A stretch of DNA of 51,675 nucleotides from Lachnospiraceae bacterium (GCA_021769135.1 JAETTM010000027.1:1-51675), one strand, 5' to 3'. Counted from the stretch's first letter, positions 8,694 to 17,158 are shown. Numbers and translations: made by a program. Notes: generated from the sequence alone by a model not told the origin.

Positions 8694-8750
8694 GTCCGCC
8701 CCCATTAACAACATGACATTGGAGGAAGGGGATAGGAAAGGAACGAAAAA

Positions 8751-9428
8751 ATGAGATGGATGAGCGGGATTTTCAGGGATATTCGGGAAAAAACGGCGCA
8801 GATGGACAGGGAACAGAAGCTGGAATATATCGGAACCTATTACTGGTATCATATCCTGTTTGTGGCAGCAGGAGTAGGGCTTGTTTTTCTCGTCATCCGC
8901 CATCTTTTTTTCGGGGAGCCTGAGAAGGAATTTACATGCCTTATGGTAAACCAGGCGGTGGATTATGAGCGGGATGAGTCTTTGCAAAGGGATTTCGGGA
9001 ACGCTTCAGGAATAGAACCGGAGAGGGTTTCCATCGATTCGGACTATGTCTTTTCCTATGCCGGGAAACAACTGGAAGGGGTAAATGAAAGCTCGTATGA
9101 AAAATTTTTCTTCCGGTGGGGCAACGGAGAAGTGGATGCGGCGGTAATGCCGGAGAGTTTTTACCGATACTGCAAGGAAGTGGAGTATGAATTTGCCGAC
9201 TTAAAGGATATTTTGGGGGATATGGAAACGGAAGATGAAATGGGCTTATGGCAGGAACATATTTTGGAGGAAGAAGGGCGGTGGGAAGGGGTATATTTGA
9301 AAGATACGCCGCTCATGGAATATGTGGAAGAGGAAGAAGGAGACCCTGCAATCCTTGTCTGTCTGCAGGACGAGGTGCGGCAGGAGGCCATTCGGGCATT
9401 TTTTATGTTCGCTGTGGAAGGAAAGTGA
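8751..9428 (+). CDS. Hypothetical single-pass membrane protein
   Basis: I do not recognise a family. The 225-aa product has a short cytoplasmic N-terminus rich in charged residues (MDREQKLEYIGTYYWYH). One membrane helix follows (about residues 34-49), then an extracellular, strongly acidic domain of about 170 residues with several Tyr/Phe/Glu-rich stretches. There is no signal-peptidase or lipobox motif, so it is probably a membrane-anchored protein with its C-terminus outside. It is preceded by AAAGGA and sits between the nested palindrome and the esterase gene. Its link to mannan metabolism is by position only. Confidence 0.6.
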   Translation: MRWMSGIFRDIREKTAQMDREQKLEYIGTYYWYHILFVAAGVGLVFLVIRHLFFGEPEKEFTCLMVNQAVDYERDESLQRDFGNASGIEPERVSIDSDYVFSYAGKQLEGVNESSYEKFFFRWGNGEVDAAVMPESFYRYCKEVEYEFADLKDILGDMETEDEMGLWQEHILEEEGRWEGVYLKDTPLMEYVEEEEGDPAILVCLQDEVRQEAIRAFFMFAVEGK

Positions 9429-9568
9429 GCAGAAGAAATGGCTGCTGGAAAAGGAAGGAAAGACCAGGCTTGCGCTGGTGGATGAAGAGAATGCAGGTCA
9501 TGGGATGATGGGATAGGGGAAGCGGAAGAAATGGCGGAGGAATTGGCGGCCTATATGGAGGAATGGAT
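9429..9568 (+). other. Intergenic stretch with coding-like but interrupted frames
   Basis: In one frame this gap reads KKWLLEKEGKTRLALVDEEN before a stop at 9514. In another it reads EEMAEELAAYMEEWIWKK, running to a stop at 9593-9595 inside the next gene. Both look like genuine protein sequence rather than noise. This suggests a small gene broken by a frameshift, or a decayed extension of a neighbour. No intact gene or strong terminator is visible. Confidence 0.3.
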
Positions 9569-10756
9569 ATGGAAAAAAGATATCGGGAGGATATGAAGAG
9601 ACTGAAGGAATGCATGAAACGTGCGGAAGGCGGGGGAGAGCTGACCATCGGCTTTTTAGGCGGCTCCATTACCCAGGGGAGCCTGGCTTCGGAACAGGGG
9701 AAAACCTATGCCCGCAGAGTATTTGCCTGGTGGAAGGAAACTTTTCCGCAGGCGGCATTCCATTATGTGAATGGGGGAATCGGAGGAACCACTTCCCATT
9801 ACGGGGCGGCCCGGGCAGTGACGGATTTGTTGATCTATCAGCCGGATTTTGTGGTGGTGGATTTTTCGGTGAATGATGAAGGGAATTCTTTTTTTCAGGA
9901 AACCTATGAAGGGGTGGTGCGGAGGCTGCTTTCCTGGCCGTCATCTCCGGCAGTGGTATTGCTGCATAATGTATTTTATGATTCCGGAGCGAATGCCCAG
10001 GAAACCCACGATAAGGTGGGGGAGTGGTATGCCCTGCCTTATGTCAGCATCAGGGATACGGTTTACCGGAGAATGGAGAAGGGGGAATTTGCTTTGGAGG
10101 AACTGACGCCGGACGGACTTCATCCCAATGACAAGGGGCATGAGCTGATAGCGGGGGAAATCATCCGGCTGCTAAACCGTGGAAAGGAAGAGGCGGATGC
10201 CGAGAGAAGGGCGGGATGGCCGAAGCTGAATGTTGAAGGCCCGGAAAGGGCAAAGCCAATAAAGGAAGGGGAAGATGAAAAGCCTGGAATGTCAAGCTTA
10301 GGGAAAACGGAAAAAAAGGTACTTCCACGCCCTATGACGGCGAATTGCTATGAACACGCCAAACGGCTGACAATCCGGGAAATTTCTCCTATTCTGGACG
10401 GATTCCGGGCGGATACGGAAGAAAAGCAAGGCCATTTGGATGCTTTCAAAAACGGATGGATTGGAAAAAAGGCAGGAGACAGAATTGTATTTGAACTGGA
10501 AGCTTCCTGCATCGCCGTCCAATACAGAAAATCCGTAAAGAAACCGGCGTTAAGGGCCGCGCTTGTCCTGGACGGGGATAATGACCATCCGGTGCTGTTG
10601 GATGGAAATTTTGAAGAAGACTGGGGAGACTGCCAGTATTTGCAGCCGATATTGCATCATGGAAAAAGGAAGCGGCACCGGATAGAAATCTGTATCCTGC
10701 AGGATGGGGCAAAGGAAGCGGTCAGCTTTTATTTAATGGGAATTATTGTGGCATAA
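9569..10756 (+). CDS. SGNH/GDSL carbohydrate acetyl-esterase with C-terminal beta-rich domain (CE17-like)
   Basis: Two-domain cytoplasmic esterase (no signal peptide), 395 aa from this start. The SGNH hydrolase domain (about 1-205) shows block I FLGGSITQGS with the nucleophile at S33, block II NGGIGGTTSHYG, block III VDFSVNDEG, and the catalytic pair D182/H185 in PDGLHPNDKGH. A charged linker (about 205-250) leads to a C-terminal beta-rich domain (about 255-395) with the look of a CBM35-type sandwich. This architecture resembles the Roseburia CE17 mannan 2-O-acetyl-esterase, so deacetylation of imported mannooligosaccharides is the likely role. I prefer the ATG at 9569 because GGAGG (9557-9561) is 7 bp upstream; the in-frame ATG at 9563 lies too close to that site. 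Confidence 0.75.
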   Translation: MEKRYREDMKRLKECMKRAEGGGELTIGFLGGSITQGSLASEQGKTYARRVFAWWKETFPQAAFHYVNGGIGGTTSHYGAARAVTDLLIYQPDFVVVDFSVNDEGNSFFQETYEGVVRRLLSWPSSPAVVLLHNVFYDSGANAQETHDKVGEWYALPYVSIRDTVYRRMEKGEFALEELTPDGLHPNDKGHELIAGEIIRLLNRGKEEADAERRAGWPKLNVEGPERAKPIKEGEDEKPGMSSLGKTEKKVLPRPMTANCYEHAKRLTIREISPILDGFRADTEEKQGHLDAFKNGWIGKKAGDRIVFELEASCIAVQYRKSVKKPALRAALVLDGDNDHPVLLDGNFEEDWGDCQYLQPILHHGKRKRHRIEICILQDGAKEAVSFYLMGIIVA

Positions 10757-10759
10757 AGC

Positions 10760-11953
10760 TTATTCCATTTCCCGCGCCGCCTTAAAATGCTTCAGCAAAT
10801 ATATTCCCGCTATCAATGACAAAGGGAATATAATCGCGGCTAAAATTCCTTTTTTTAAATCGCCCGACGCCGCGGTGGAAATAAAGCCCACCAAAGTAGG
10901 GCCGCCGGAGCACCCCAAATCCCCGGCCAGTGCCAGCAGTGCGAACATGGCGGTTCCTCCGTTTTTTATCAGGGCCGAAGCCTTGCTGAAGCTGCCGGGC
11001 CACATGATTCCTACGGATAAACCGCAGACGGCACAGCCAGCCAGGGATAAAACCGGGGAGGGGGAGAGGGAAATGCATAAGTAGGACAGGACGCAAAGCA
11101 GCCCGCTTCCTACCATAAAATTGTCCAGGTTTATTTTATCCCCGTATTTTCCGTAAAAGGCTCTGGCGCTGCCCATCAGAACGGCGAAAGCCATGGGCCC
11201 GGCCAGATCCCCTAATGTCTTGCTGATTCCCAAACCTCTTTCGGCAAAAGTGGATGCCCATTGGCTGACCGCCTGTTCGCTGGCGCCGGCGCATAACATC
11301 ATAAGCATGAGTACCCAGAAAATCTTGCTTTTGAACAGGGCAAACATGGACATCCCTTTTTCCCCGTCTTCCACAAGGGGAGCTATCGGTGCCCGGGCAA
11401 AAAGCAAGGTGTTGGCAAGGGGTACGATAATCCAGATGCCGGTCAGTATTTTCCAATTCTCAATGCCAAACAATCTGAAAAACAGGGTGGAAAAAAGTAC
11501 AACGCCTACATGCCCCCAACAATAAAAAGAATGGAGAAGGCTCATGGCTTTTTCCTTGTTGTCCGTGGGGCAGCTTTCCACAATCGGGCTGACAAGCACT
11601 TCCAAAAGCCCGCCGCCAAGGGCATAGATGGTAACGGAAATCAAAAGCCCCGTATAGGCGCTGGGCAAAAGCTCCGGCAGTATGGCGAGGCCAAGCAGTC
11701 CGGCAGCGGAAAAAATGTGGGCGATAATGATGGAGGCCCGGTAGCCGATTTTATCAATAAAGCCTGCCGACAGCAGATCCACCAGCAATTGAATGCCGAA
11801 ATTAAAGGTAATCAGCATGGTAATCCGGCTTAATGGGATATGGTAGGTGCTTTCAAAAGTTAAAAAAAGCAGGGGAACGAAATTATTGATAATCGCCTGG
11901 ACGATATATCCGATAAAGCATGCATAAATGGTTTTCTGGTATTTGGCATTCAT
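10760..11953 (-). CDS. Major facilitator superfamily transporter
   Basis: 397-aa membrane protein with about 12 hydrophobic spans and MFS-type features: a loop 2-3 segment DKIGYRASI, a central cytoplasmic loop (about residues 190-205), and the second-half copy GKYGDKINLDN. The overall style recalls sugar/FucP-like or uncharacterised clostridial MFS proteins; no substrate can be assigned. It is convergent with the esterase gene, with only three bases between the two stops, so no separate terminators fit between them and each transcript must end inside the opposite gene. Its start is preceded on the minus strand by AAAAGGAG and by its own promoter. Confidence 0.8.
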   Translation of the reverse strand: MNAKYQKTIYACFIGYIVQAIINNFVPLLFLTFESTYHIPLSRITMLITFNFGIQLLVDLLSAGFIDKIGYRASIIIAHIFSAAGLLGLAILPELLPSAYTGLLISVTIYALGGGLLEVLVSPIVESCPTDNKEKAMSLLHSFYCWGHVGVVLFSTLFFRLFGIENWKILTGIWIIVPLANTLLFARAPIAPLVEDGEKGMSMFALFKSKIFWVLMLMMLCAGASEQAVSQWASTFAERGLGISKTLGDLAGPMAFAVLMGSARAFYGKYGDKINLDNFMVGSGLLCVLSYLCISLSPSPVLSLAGCAVCGLSVGIMWPGSFSKASALIKNGGTAMFALLALAGDLGCSGGPTLVGFISTAASGDLKKGILAAIIFPLSLIAGIYLLKHFKAAREME

Positions 11954-12009
11954 AAGCAGAGGTGCTCCTTTTCGTGTTTATGTATCGGTTTGGCCTGTAT
12001 CCCTATTGG

Positions 12010-12037
12010 ATTATATCATTCTTTTTATTTTATGCAA
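12010..12037 (-). promoter_or_regulatory. Candidate promoter of the MFS gene (minus strand)
   Basis: Reading the minus strand, TTGCAT (12032-12037), a 16-bp spacer and TATAAT (12010-12015) with an extended TGn element lie about 57 bp before the MFS start codon. Confidence 0.55.
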
Positions 12038-12062
12038 TCAAAATTTTTATATAATACTGAAA

Positions 12063-12090
12063 TTGACTTGACATACCCCATTAGTATATA
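12063..12090 (+). promoter_or_regulatory. Candidate promoter of the FIST-MCP pair
   Basis: TTGACT (12063-12068), a 16-bp spacer and TATATA (12085-12090) lie about 120 bp before the FIST start. An overlapping TTGACA (12068-12073) could serve with a more distant -10. A convincing sigma-28 (flagellar-class) promoter was not seen. The rest of the 257-bp gap holds no gene. Confidence 0.4.
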
Positions 12091-12210
12091 GGAAAATATA
12101 TATGTGTGGGATAATGCATAGTGTATGAAAATACAGCGGATGAAAATGCGGCGCATACGGCAATATCCTGCCTACGGAAAGAAAAATTGTAAAGCAGAAA
12201 GGGTAGACTA

Positions 12211-13266
12211 GTGAAACAATTTTATGGAATGAGCCAAAAAGGAATTTTGCGGGAGGCGGTGAAAGGCCTTGTGAACCCGCAGCTGATTATTCTTATGTCG
12301 AACAGCAAACAGTTCAAGGAGCATGTGGAAGAACTGCAGAAGCTTTATCCGAAAGTACCCAGCATTGGATGTATCGGAATGAGCTATGATACGATGGTAG
12401 TGGAGGAAGGGGTAGGGGTTACCGCTTTTTCGGAAGGGGTTAGCGCCGTTGTCAATCTGTTGGAAGAGGTATCTCTTATGCCGGTGAAATATATTAAGCG
12501 GCTGGAAACGGATGTGGCACAGATAAAAGCGTCTGCGGAGGATACGGTATGTATCGACTTATGTTCCGGCAATGATGCTTGCGTGCTGACCACGATGTAC
12601 AGCGTCCTTGGAAAGAAGAAGATTCCATTAGTAGGGGGAACCGGGGACGGAGGCCAGGTTTCCGTGAACGGAAAAATATATGAGGATGCAGTGGCATATG
12701 CCCTGGTAAAGAACCATACAGGGAAAGTTAAGGTGTACAAGGAAAATATGTATAGACCCCTGGCGGGCTACCGTCTGATTGCTTCCAAAACGGACAGGAG
12801 CAAATATTATATAGGGGAATTGAACGGCAGGCCGGCAAAACAAGTGTATCAGGAGATTTTACATATTAACGAGGAGGACATCACAACTCAGACTTTTAAG
12901 AACCCCTTTGGCAAGATGAATGGGAAGGATGTATGCATTATTTCCATTAAGGAGGTACAGGGAAGCGGGCTGGCCTGTTTCCGCCAGGTAAACGATTCGG
13001 ATGTGCTCACTTTGCTGGAACTTAGGGATTACAGGCAGATAGTGGCGGAGACAATAGAAACGATAAGGAAGGATTTCACCAAGATTTCAGCCGTTTTCTC
13101 GGTGAATTGCCTGTTCCGTTATCTTCTTTTCAGCCAGAATAACAATATGTCGGAATATCTGCGGGAAATGAGCGCATTGGGCTGCCATTCCGGGCTGATT
13201 GGATATGGAGAGCATTATAATAACCAATTTGTTAACCAGTCCATGACTTGTGTGGTATTTGAGTAA
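12211..13266 (+). CDS. FIST domain sensory protein
   Basis: 351-aa cytoplasmic protein with no membrane segments. The N-terminal FIST_N domain (about 20-185) includes the Gly-rich VGGTGDGG loop. The C-terminal FIST_C domain (about 205-350) ends with the characteristic GYGEHYNNQFVNQSMT segment. FIST domains are thought to bind small ligands such as amino acids in signal-transduction proteins. The start is GTG with an AGAAAGGG-type site upstream. It lies 29 bp before a soluble MCP-like gene, so the pair probably works as a split chemoreceptor: this protein senses, the next one signals to CheA/CheW. The ligand is unknown. Confidence 0.85.
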   Translation: MKQFYGMSQKGILREAVKGLVNPQLIILMSNSKQFKEHVEELQKLYPKVPSIGCIGMSYDTMVVEEGVGVTAFSEGVSAVVNLLEEVSLMPVKYIKRLETDVAQIKASAEDTVCIDLCSGNDACVLTTMYSVLGKKKIPLVGGTGDGGQVSVNGKIYEDAVAYALVKNHTGKVKVYKENMYRPLAGYRLIASKTDRSKYYIGELNGRPAKQVYQEILHINEEDITTQTFKNPFGKMNGKDVCIISIKEVQGSGLACFRQVNDSDVLTLLELRDYRQIVAETIETIRKDFTKISAVFSVNCLFRYLLFSQNNNMSEYLREMSALGCHSGLIGYGEHYNNQFVNQSMTCVVFE

Positions 13267-13295
13267 GATAGAAGGCGGAATGGAGGAAAAGTGCG

Positions 13296-14225
13296 ATGAG
13301 ACTGAATGAAAGACATAAAAGAGGGAAAGAAGAGCAGGATAAACTTTATCCATTGCTTCATGTGGCATCCAGCCTGAAGGAATACCAAAAGCAGATAGTG
13401 TTAAAGGAAGTCAGTTCCCTTCAGGAACTGAGGGAGGTGAAGCTTTCCTTTGGAAGCGTGCTGAAGGAAAATAATTCCCTGAAGGAAAAAATGGATTCCT
13501 TCCACGATGTATTTGAAACGGTGGGGCAAGTGTCCGGCCAGTTTAAAGATGTAAAAAGGGAAATTGCGGATTCCGTGGAGCAAGTGCAAAATCAGGTTGG
13601 CGGGCTGAAGGAAAGCGCGATGAATGTACAGGAACGGTTTGGCGAGATTCAGGATACGTTTGACGAATTCCAGGTATCGATACAGGAAATCAAGTCCTGC
13701 ATGAATAAAGTGGTATCCATAGCCAACGAAACGAATATGCTGGCCTTGAATGCATCCATCGAGGCGGCCCGGGCAGGGGAAAAAGGGAAAGGTTTTGCGG
13801 TTGTGGCGGATGAAGTAAAGAAACTGGCTGATGTAATCAAAGGGCTGGTAAAGGAAGTGCGAGTCAGCCTTGCGGATGTGGAAAAGGGAACGGAAAAGCT
13901 GAATACAACGATACAATACTCTAAAGAGGCTTTGAGCGAAAGCATAGAAAATGTGGATGTGACCCGCGATATGTTTGAAAAGATTATTGTGGCGGCAGGC
14001 GGGGCTGATGCGGTACATGAAAGCATTACCCAGGCAGTGGATTCTTCCCAGATGGAGCTGGACAATTTAAGCCTTGGTTTTGAACAGATGAAGAACAGGT
14101 ACAGGAACGTGCTGGAGCATATTGAACGGGCCAGCGAGATGGGAACCACCAAGAGCGCTATGTTTGAAGACATGGATAATATGCTCTCCCAGGTAGTGCC
14201 GATTATGGAGGAGATGCAGGGGTAA
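13296..14225 (+). CDS. Soluble methyl-accepting chemotaxis-type signalling protein
   Basis: 309-aa, all-helical, with no signal peptide or membrane segment. The conserved MCP hairpin tip that contacts CheA and CheW is clear from N144 ([20 protein letters not shown], continuing [14 protein letters not shown]). The first 130 residues are coiled-coil and carry no recognisable PAS, Cache, HAMP or globin domain. Sensing therefore probably comes from a partner, most simply the FIST protein encoded 29 bp upstream. The gene has a GGAGGAAAA site before ATG. It could alternatively belong to a non-motility MCP pathway, but this organism has flagellar genes later in the window. Confidence 0.88.
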   Translation: MRLNERHKRGKEEQDKLYPLLHVASSLKEYQKQIVLKEVSSLQELREVKLSFGSVLKENNSLKEKMDSFHDVFETVGQVSGQFKDVKREIADSVEQVQNQVGGLKESAMNVQERFGEIQDTFDEFQVSIQEIKSCMNKVVSIANETNMLALNASIEAARAGEKGKGFAVVADEVKKLADVIKGLVKEVRVSLADVEKGTEKLNTTIQYSKEALSESIENVDVTRDMFEKIIVAAGGADAVHESITQAVDSSQMELDNLSLGFEQMKNRYRNVLEHIERASEMGTTKSAMFEDMDNMLSQVVPIMEEMQG

Positions 14226-14240
14226 GTATCGAGGTAAAGC

Positions 14241-14281
14241 ACTCCGTATCCGAAATTCCTGTGCAAATTTCGATACGGAGT
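14241..14281. terminator. Hairpin after the MCP gene, possible terminator
   Basis: ACTCCGTATC (14241-14250) plus GAAATT (14252-14257) pairs with AATTTCGATACGGAGT (14266-14281), a 16-bp stem with one bulged C and an 8-nt loop. Only a short TTTT occurs about 10 bp later, so termination is plausible but not canonical. Confidence 0.45.
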
Positions 14282-14342
14282 ACTGGGCCTTTTCCGGAAG
14301 GAGATTATTATGTGCATAAAGAGCCAGCTTGATGATATATCA

Positions 14343-14405
14343 AATAAGATGGCTCAATCTTATTATAATGAAATTCGATGTTATCTTATGGATTTGAGAT
14401 AAGAT
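14343..14405. repeat. Two ATAAGAT/ATCTTAT hairpins in the convergent gap
   Basis: AATAAGAT (14343-14350) pairs with ATCTTATT (14357-14364). A second stem, ATCTTAT (14383-14389) with ATAAGAT (14399-14405), lies just beyond the end of the minus-strand phosphoesterase gene. All four arms share the same 7-mer and could pair alternatively. They lie where both convergent transcripts must end. Confidence 0.5.
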
Positions 14406-14416
14406 ATTCACCGCCC

Positions 14417-15037
14417 CTACCTGATATGTTCCTGCGGATTCTCATCCTCGAATTCAAACACGCACCGCTCATATGCGTTGATGACATGGGTATCCTGATA
14501 TTTGTCATAACGCTTATGCTGCCTTCCGTATGCCATATGGACGTGGCCGTGGATGAAGAATTTAGGCCGGTATTTTTCCAAAAGCGTGCGGAAGACCTGG
14601 AACCCCTGATGGGGGAGGTCGCGTCCGTCATTGAGCTGGTATGCGGGAGAGTGGGTGACCAGAATGTCGAACCCTCCTCTCCTGAAAAGCTGGAACCATA
14701 ATTTGGACACCCGCTGTTTCATCTGCCGTTCCGTATATTGGTGCGGTCCGGGTTTATACCGCATGGAACCGCCCAGCCCTAAAATGCGGACCCCTTGATA
14801 GACAAAAATCTTGTCTTCGATGCAAATACATCCTTCCGGCGGATATTTTTCATATTTTGAGTCATGGTTCCCATGCACATACAATACAGGAGCAGTGGAC
14901 AAGGTTACAAGGAAAGAAAGATAAAGCGGGTCTAAGTCGCCGCAGGATATAATCAAATCAATATCTTCCAACTTGCTTTTTTCAAAAAAATCCCATAAAT
15001 ATTTAGACTCTTCGTCCGCAATCGCCAATATCTTCAT
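14417..15037 (-). CDS. Calcineurin-like metallophosphoesterase
   Basis: About 206-aa cytoplasmic metallophosphatase. The metal-binding motifs appear in order: a first-strand AD in KILAIADEE (family D-x-H position changed), SCGDLDPLY, VHGNHDSK, THSPAYQ and HGHVH. The missing His in the first motif (ADEE instead of D-x-H) is seen in some family branches but may change metal binding. I chose the ATG at 15037 because the protein then begins at the first beta strand; an ATG at 15049 (MVFGMKIL) is the alternative, and the GGAAAGG site fits neither perfectly. It lies 20 bp downstream of the BMP-like gene in the same minus-strand operon, so the two may act together; the substrate is unknown. Confidence 0.8.
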   Translation of the reverse strand: MKILAIADEESKYLWDFFEKSKLEDIDLIISCGDLDPLYLSFLVTLSTAPVLYVHGNHDSKYEKYPPEGCICIEDKIFVYQGVRILGLGGSMRYKPGPHQYTERQMKQRVSKLWFQLFRRGGFDILVTHSPAYQLNDGRDLPHQGFQVFRTLLEKYRPKFFIHGHVHMAYGRQHKRYDKYQDTHVINAYERCVFEFEDENPQEHIR

Positions 15038-15069
15038 CCCAAAAACCATGCCTTTCCGTAATATGCAAA

Positions 15070-16977
15070 TTACTCTTCTTTTTTAACCCCCTGCTGGTTG
15101 ATGACAGGTGCGGCCTGCTCCGTCAACTCTTGCTTTGTAGGGATAGTACCGATAATATTTTCCGCCAGCCAGTCCATGGTCATGATTTCCTCAGGCGAAA
15201 GGGATTGGTTCGGGTCATCCGCCACAATGCCTGACTGGGAATAGAGGATGCCGGAGAAGGGGTTGAACTGTTCCGAGCAAATGGTCGCTTTCAGAAGTTC
15301 TACCAGACGTTTTGTGCCGATAGGGAGGTTCTGGGAACAGATAACATCAATAACCCCTGCTGACATTCCCCACCAGTAGTTAATGGCTTTTGTGGAGGAA
15401 TGGCTGTCGTCGGATTTCCATTTTCCGTTCATGATAGTGCGTATCAGCAGTTCATAGAATTTCCCCCAATGATACAGCGGCATGGCCAGGTTCCTTGGGT
15501 TTCCCCTGTCCATATGATAAATGCCGAAAAACCGGGATGCCTCTTCCGGGATTACCATATCCCTTCCGGAAATACAGGAAGATTCCGTTTCCCGTACCTT
15601 TTCGAAGATGTCCACTTCCTTTTTCGTGGACCACTCCAGATAAACCTTGGCCCTTGGGTTAATCATTTTCGCCCCCAGGGCAAAAGCGTTGATATTGGCA
15701 ATAGAGCCGTAAATAGGGTAATCCGCGATGTATGTCAGGCGGTTGTTTTCGGCCATAGCCCCGGCGATGGCCCCCATCAGGAATTTGGCCTCGTGCATAC
15801 GGGAATAGTAGGTACGTATATAGCGGTGAGAGGTATTTAATGAACAGCTTAAAATACGCACATCAGGGTATGCAATTGCAGCCTTGACGCTGGCCTGCAC
15901 AAAGGCGGGGGTAGTAGTAAATATCAGGTTGGAGCCGAAAGCGATGGCATCCTCGATAAGGGCCTCCACGGTTTCCGGCGTTCCGTTTTCGTAGCAGACT
16001 GTGTGCACCTCATCGGGGAAGGTCTGTTCCAGGTAAAGCCTGCCCAGTTCGTGGGCATATGTCCATGCAGATGTTCCCGGCGTTTTTTCATAAATGAATG
16101 CGATGTTCAGTTTGGGCGAATTCGTAGGCAGCAGGATGCTGAGCATAGTTTTCTTATCCTGGCTGGGCTTCATCTTTAGTTCGATATCCTCATCTTCCTG
16201 TAAAAGTTCGAATTCCTCCCAGCTCTTGGCGATTAGTTTCTTCAAATCGCTTGTCGTCTGCTGCTCCACAATATCATATCCGTACAGGGTGATGAAGGAC
16301 AGCAGGGCATCCCCAGGCGTGATGCGCAATTTGCCGCCGCCGTTAGCTTTGAATTCGGAGGTGAAACGTGTATAAATGGCGCTGAATTTTAACAATTCCT
16401 CATCCGTCCACACTTCGCCGGGCTCTTTCCCTACCGCCTTCTGGAGCTTGGCAAAGCTTCCTTCCTGGGTGAACCAGATATAGTTGATAGGCGCTGCCTT
16501 ATAAAATTCCAGAAACTCGTAATATATTTTGTTTTCCTTTTCTTCCGTGCGCCTGGGTATAATGCGGATAACCTCCCCCGGAATGGAGACGGCGTCAAAA
16601 AACTTCATAACGCTGACCCGCTTATTCCCTTCCTCTACATAAAATTTATTCATATATTCATAGGCCTTAATCGGGTCATGAATACCTTCTTCCGTGTGAT
16701 GGGTGCTTAAGGAGGCCCATTTTTGGGCAAATTCCGTATTTTCTTTTAAAATGGGCATGAAATTTCCCGCAAAGGAATTGCTTCTGCCGATTGTTTTTGT
16801 TCCTACAATCTGTTCGGTGGGAATTTGCACAAGGCCAAGGGGGTATTCAGAATAGGAACCTTTTTCAGGCATGATATCGTCCAATACTTGAAGCGTAGGC
16901 TTTTTCCCCCGCAGCATACGGGCCTGATAATCTTTTTTTCCCAGTTTATATGCTTTGCTGTAATCTTCTCTTCCCAT
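15070..16977 (-). CDS. Cytoplasmic BMP (PnrA-like) substrate-binding-type protein with ParB-like N-terminal region
   Basis: About 635 aa from the chosen start. The C-terminal part (from about residue 290, LNIAFIYEKTPGTSAW onward) matches the BMP/PnrA periplasmic-binding fold, which in lipoproteins binds nucleosides, but there is no signal peptide or lipobox. The N-terminal part holds a ParB/sulfiredoxin-like motif YVEEGNKRVSVMKFF (about residue 113) after a GIHDPIKAYEYM segment. It probably acts as a cytoplasmic ligand sensor or enzyme rather than a transporter component. The ATG at 16977 (MGREDYSK) has GGAG 6 bp before it and lies downstream of a TATAAT; a longer frame to 17067 would start upstream of that promoter. 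The phosphoesterase gene follows at once. Confidence 0.7.
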   Translation of the reverse strand: MGREDYSKAYKLGKKDYQARMLRGKKPTLQVLDDIMPEKGSYSEYPLGLVQIPTEQIVGTKTIGRSNSFAGNFMPILKENTEFAQKWASLSTHHTEEGIHDPIKAYEYMNKFYVEEGNKRVSVMKFFDAVSIPGEVIRIIPRRTEEKENKIYYEFLEFYKAAPINYIWFTQEGSFAKLQKAVGKEPGEVWTDEELLKFSAIYTRFTSEFKANGGGKLRITPGDALLSFITLYGYDIVEQQTTSDLKKLIAKSWEEFELLQEDEDIELKMKPSQDKKTMLSILLPTNSPKLNIAFIYEKTPGTSAWTYAHELGRLYLEQTFPDEVHTVCYENGTPETVEALIEDAIAFGSNLIFTTTPAFVQASVKAAIAYPDVRILSCSLNTSHRYIRTYYSRMHEAKFLMGAIAGAMAENNRLTYIADYPIYGSIANINAFALGAKMINPRAKVYLEWSTKKEVDIFEKVRETESSCISGRDMVIPEEASRFFGIYHMDRGNPRNLAMPLYHWGKFYELLIRTIMNGKWKSDDSHSSTKAINYWWGMSAGVIDVICSQNLPIGTKRLVELLKATICSEQFNPFSGILYSQSGIVADDPNQSLSPEEIMTMDWLAENIIGTIPTKQELTEQAAPVINQQGVKKEE

Positions 16978-17058
16978 GTGATTCTCCATTTCCTTTCTAT
17001 AATTTGCAAACTGACAAATTCTATCCCCTATTCCCGCTTCCAGTGGGCTGGGCTGACT

Positions 17059-17064
17059 ATTATA
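17059..17064 (-). promoter_or_regulatory. -10 element for the BMP-like gene (minus strand)
   Basis: TATAAT on the minus strand lies 82 bp before the preferred start. No convincing -35 is at 16-18 bp. Its position argues against the start codon at 17067. Confidence 0.35.
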
Positions 17065-17129
17065 CATCTGAAATATGGCATTATTTTACTATAAGGCCGG
17101 CTTTTCGTAAATACTTTATTGCAAAGGGC

Positions 17130-17158
17130 TTTTCAATTGGGCGTATTTCTATTATAAT
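17130..17158 (+). promoter_or_regulatory. Candidate promoter of the cofE-like gene
   Basis: TTTTCA (17130-17135), a 17-bp spacer and TATAAT (17153-17158) lie about 105 bp before the start codon. Confidence 0.5.

Noticed and set aside
15070-17067. Longer start of the BMP-like gene at 17067
   Set aside because: The extension has no ribosome site and would begin upstream of the -10 element; ATG 16977 has GGAG at good spacing.
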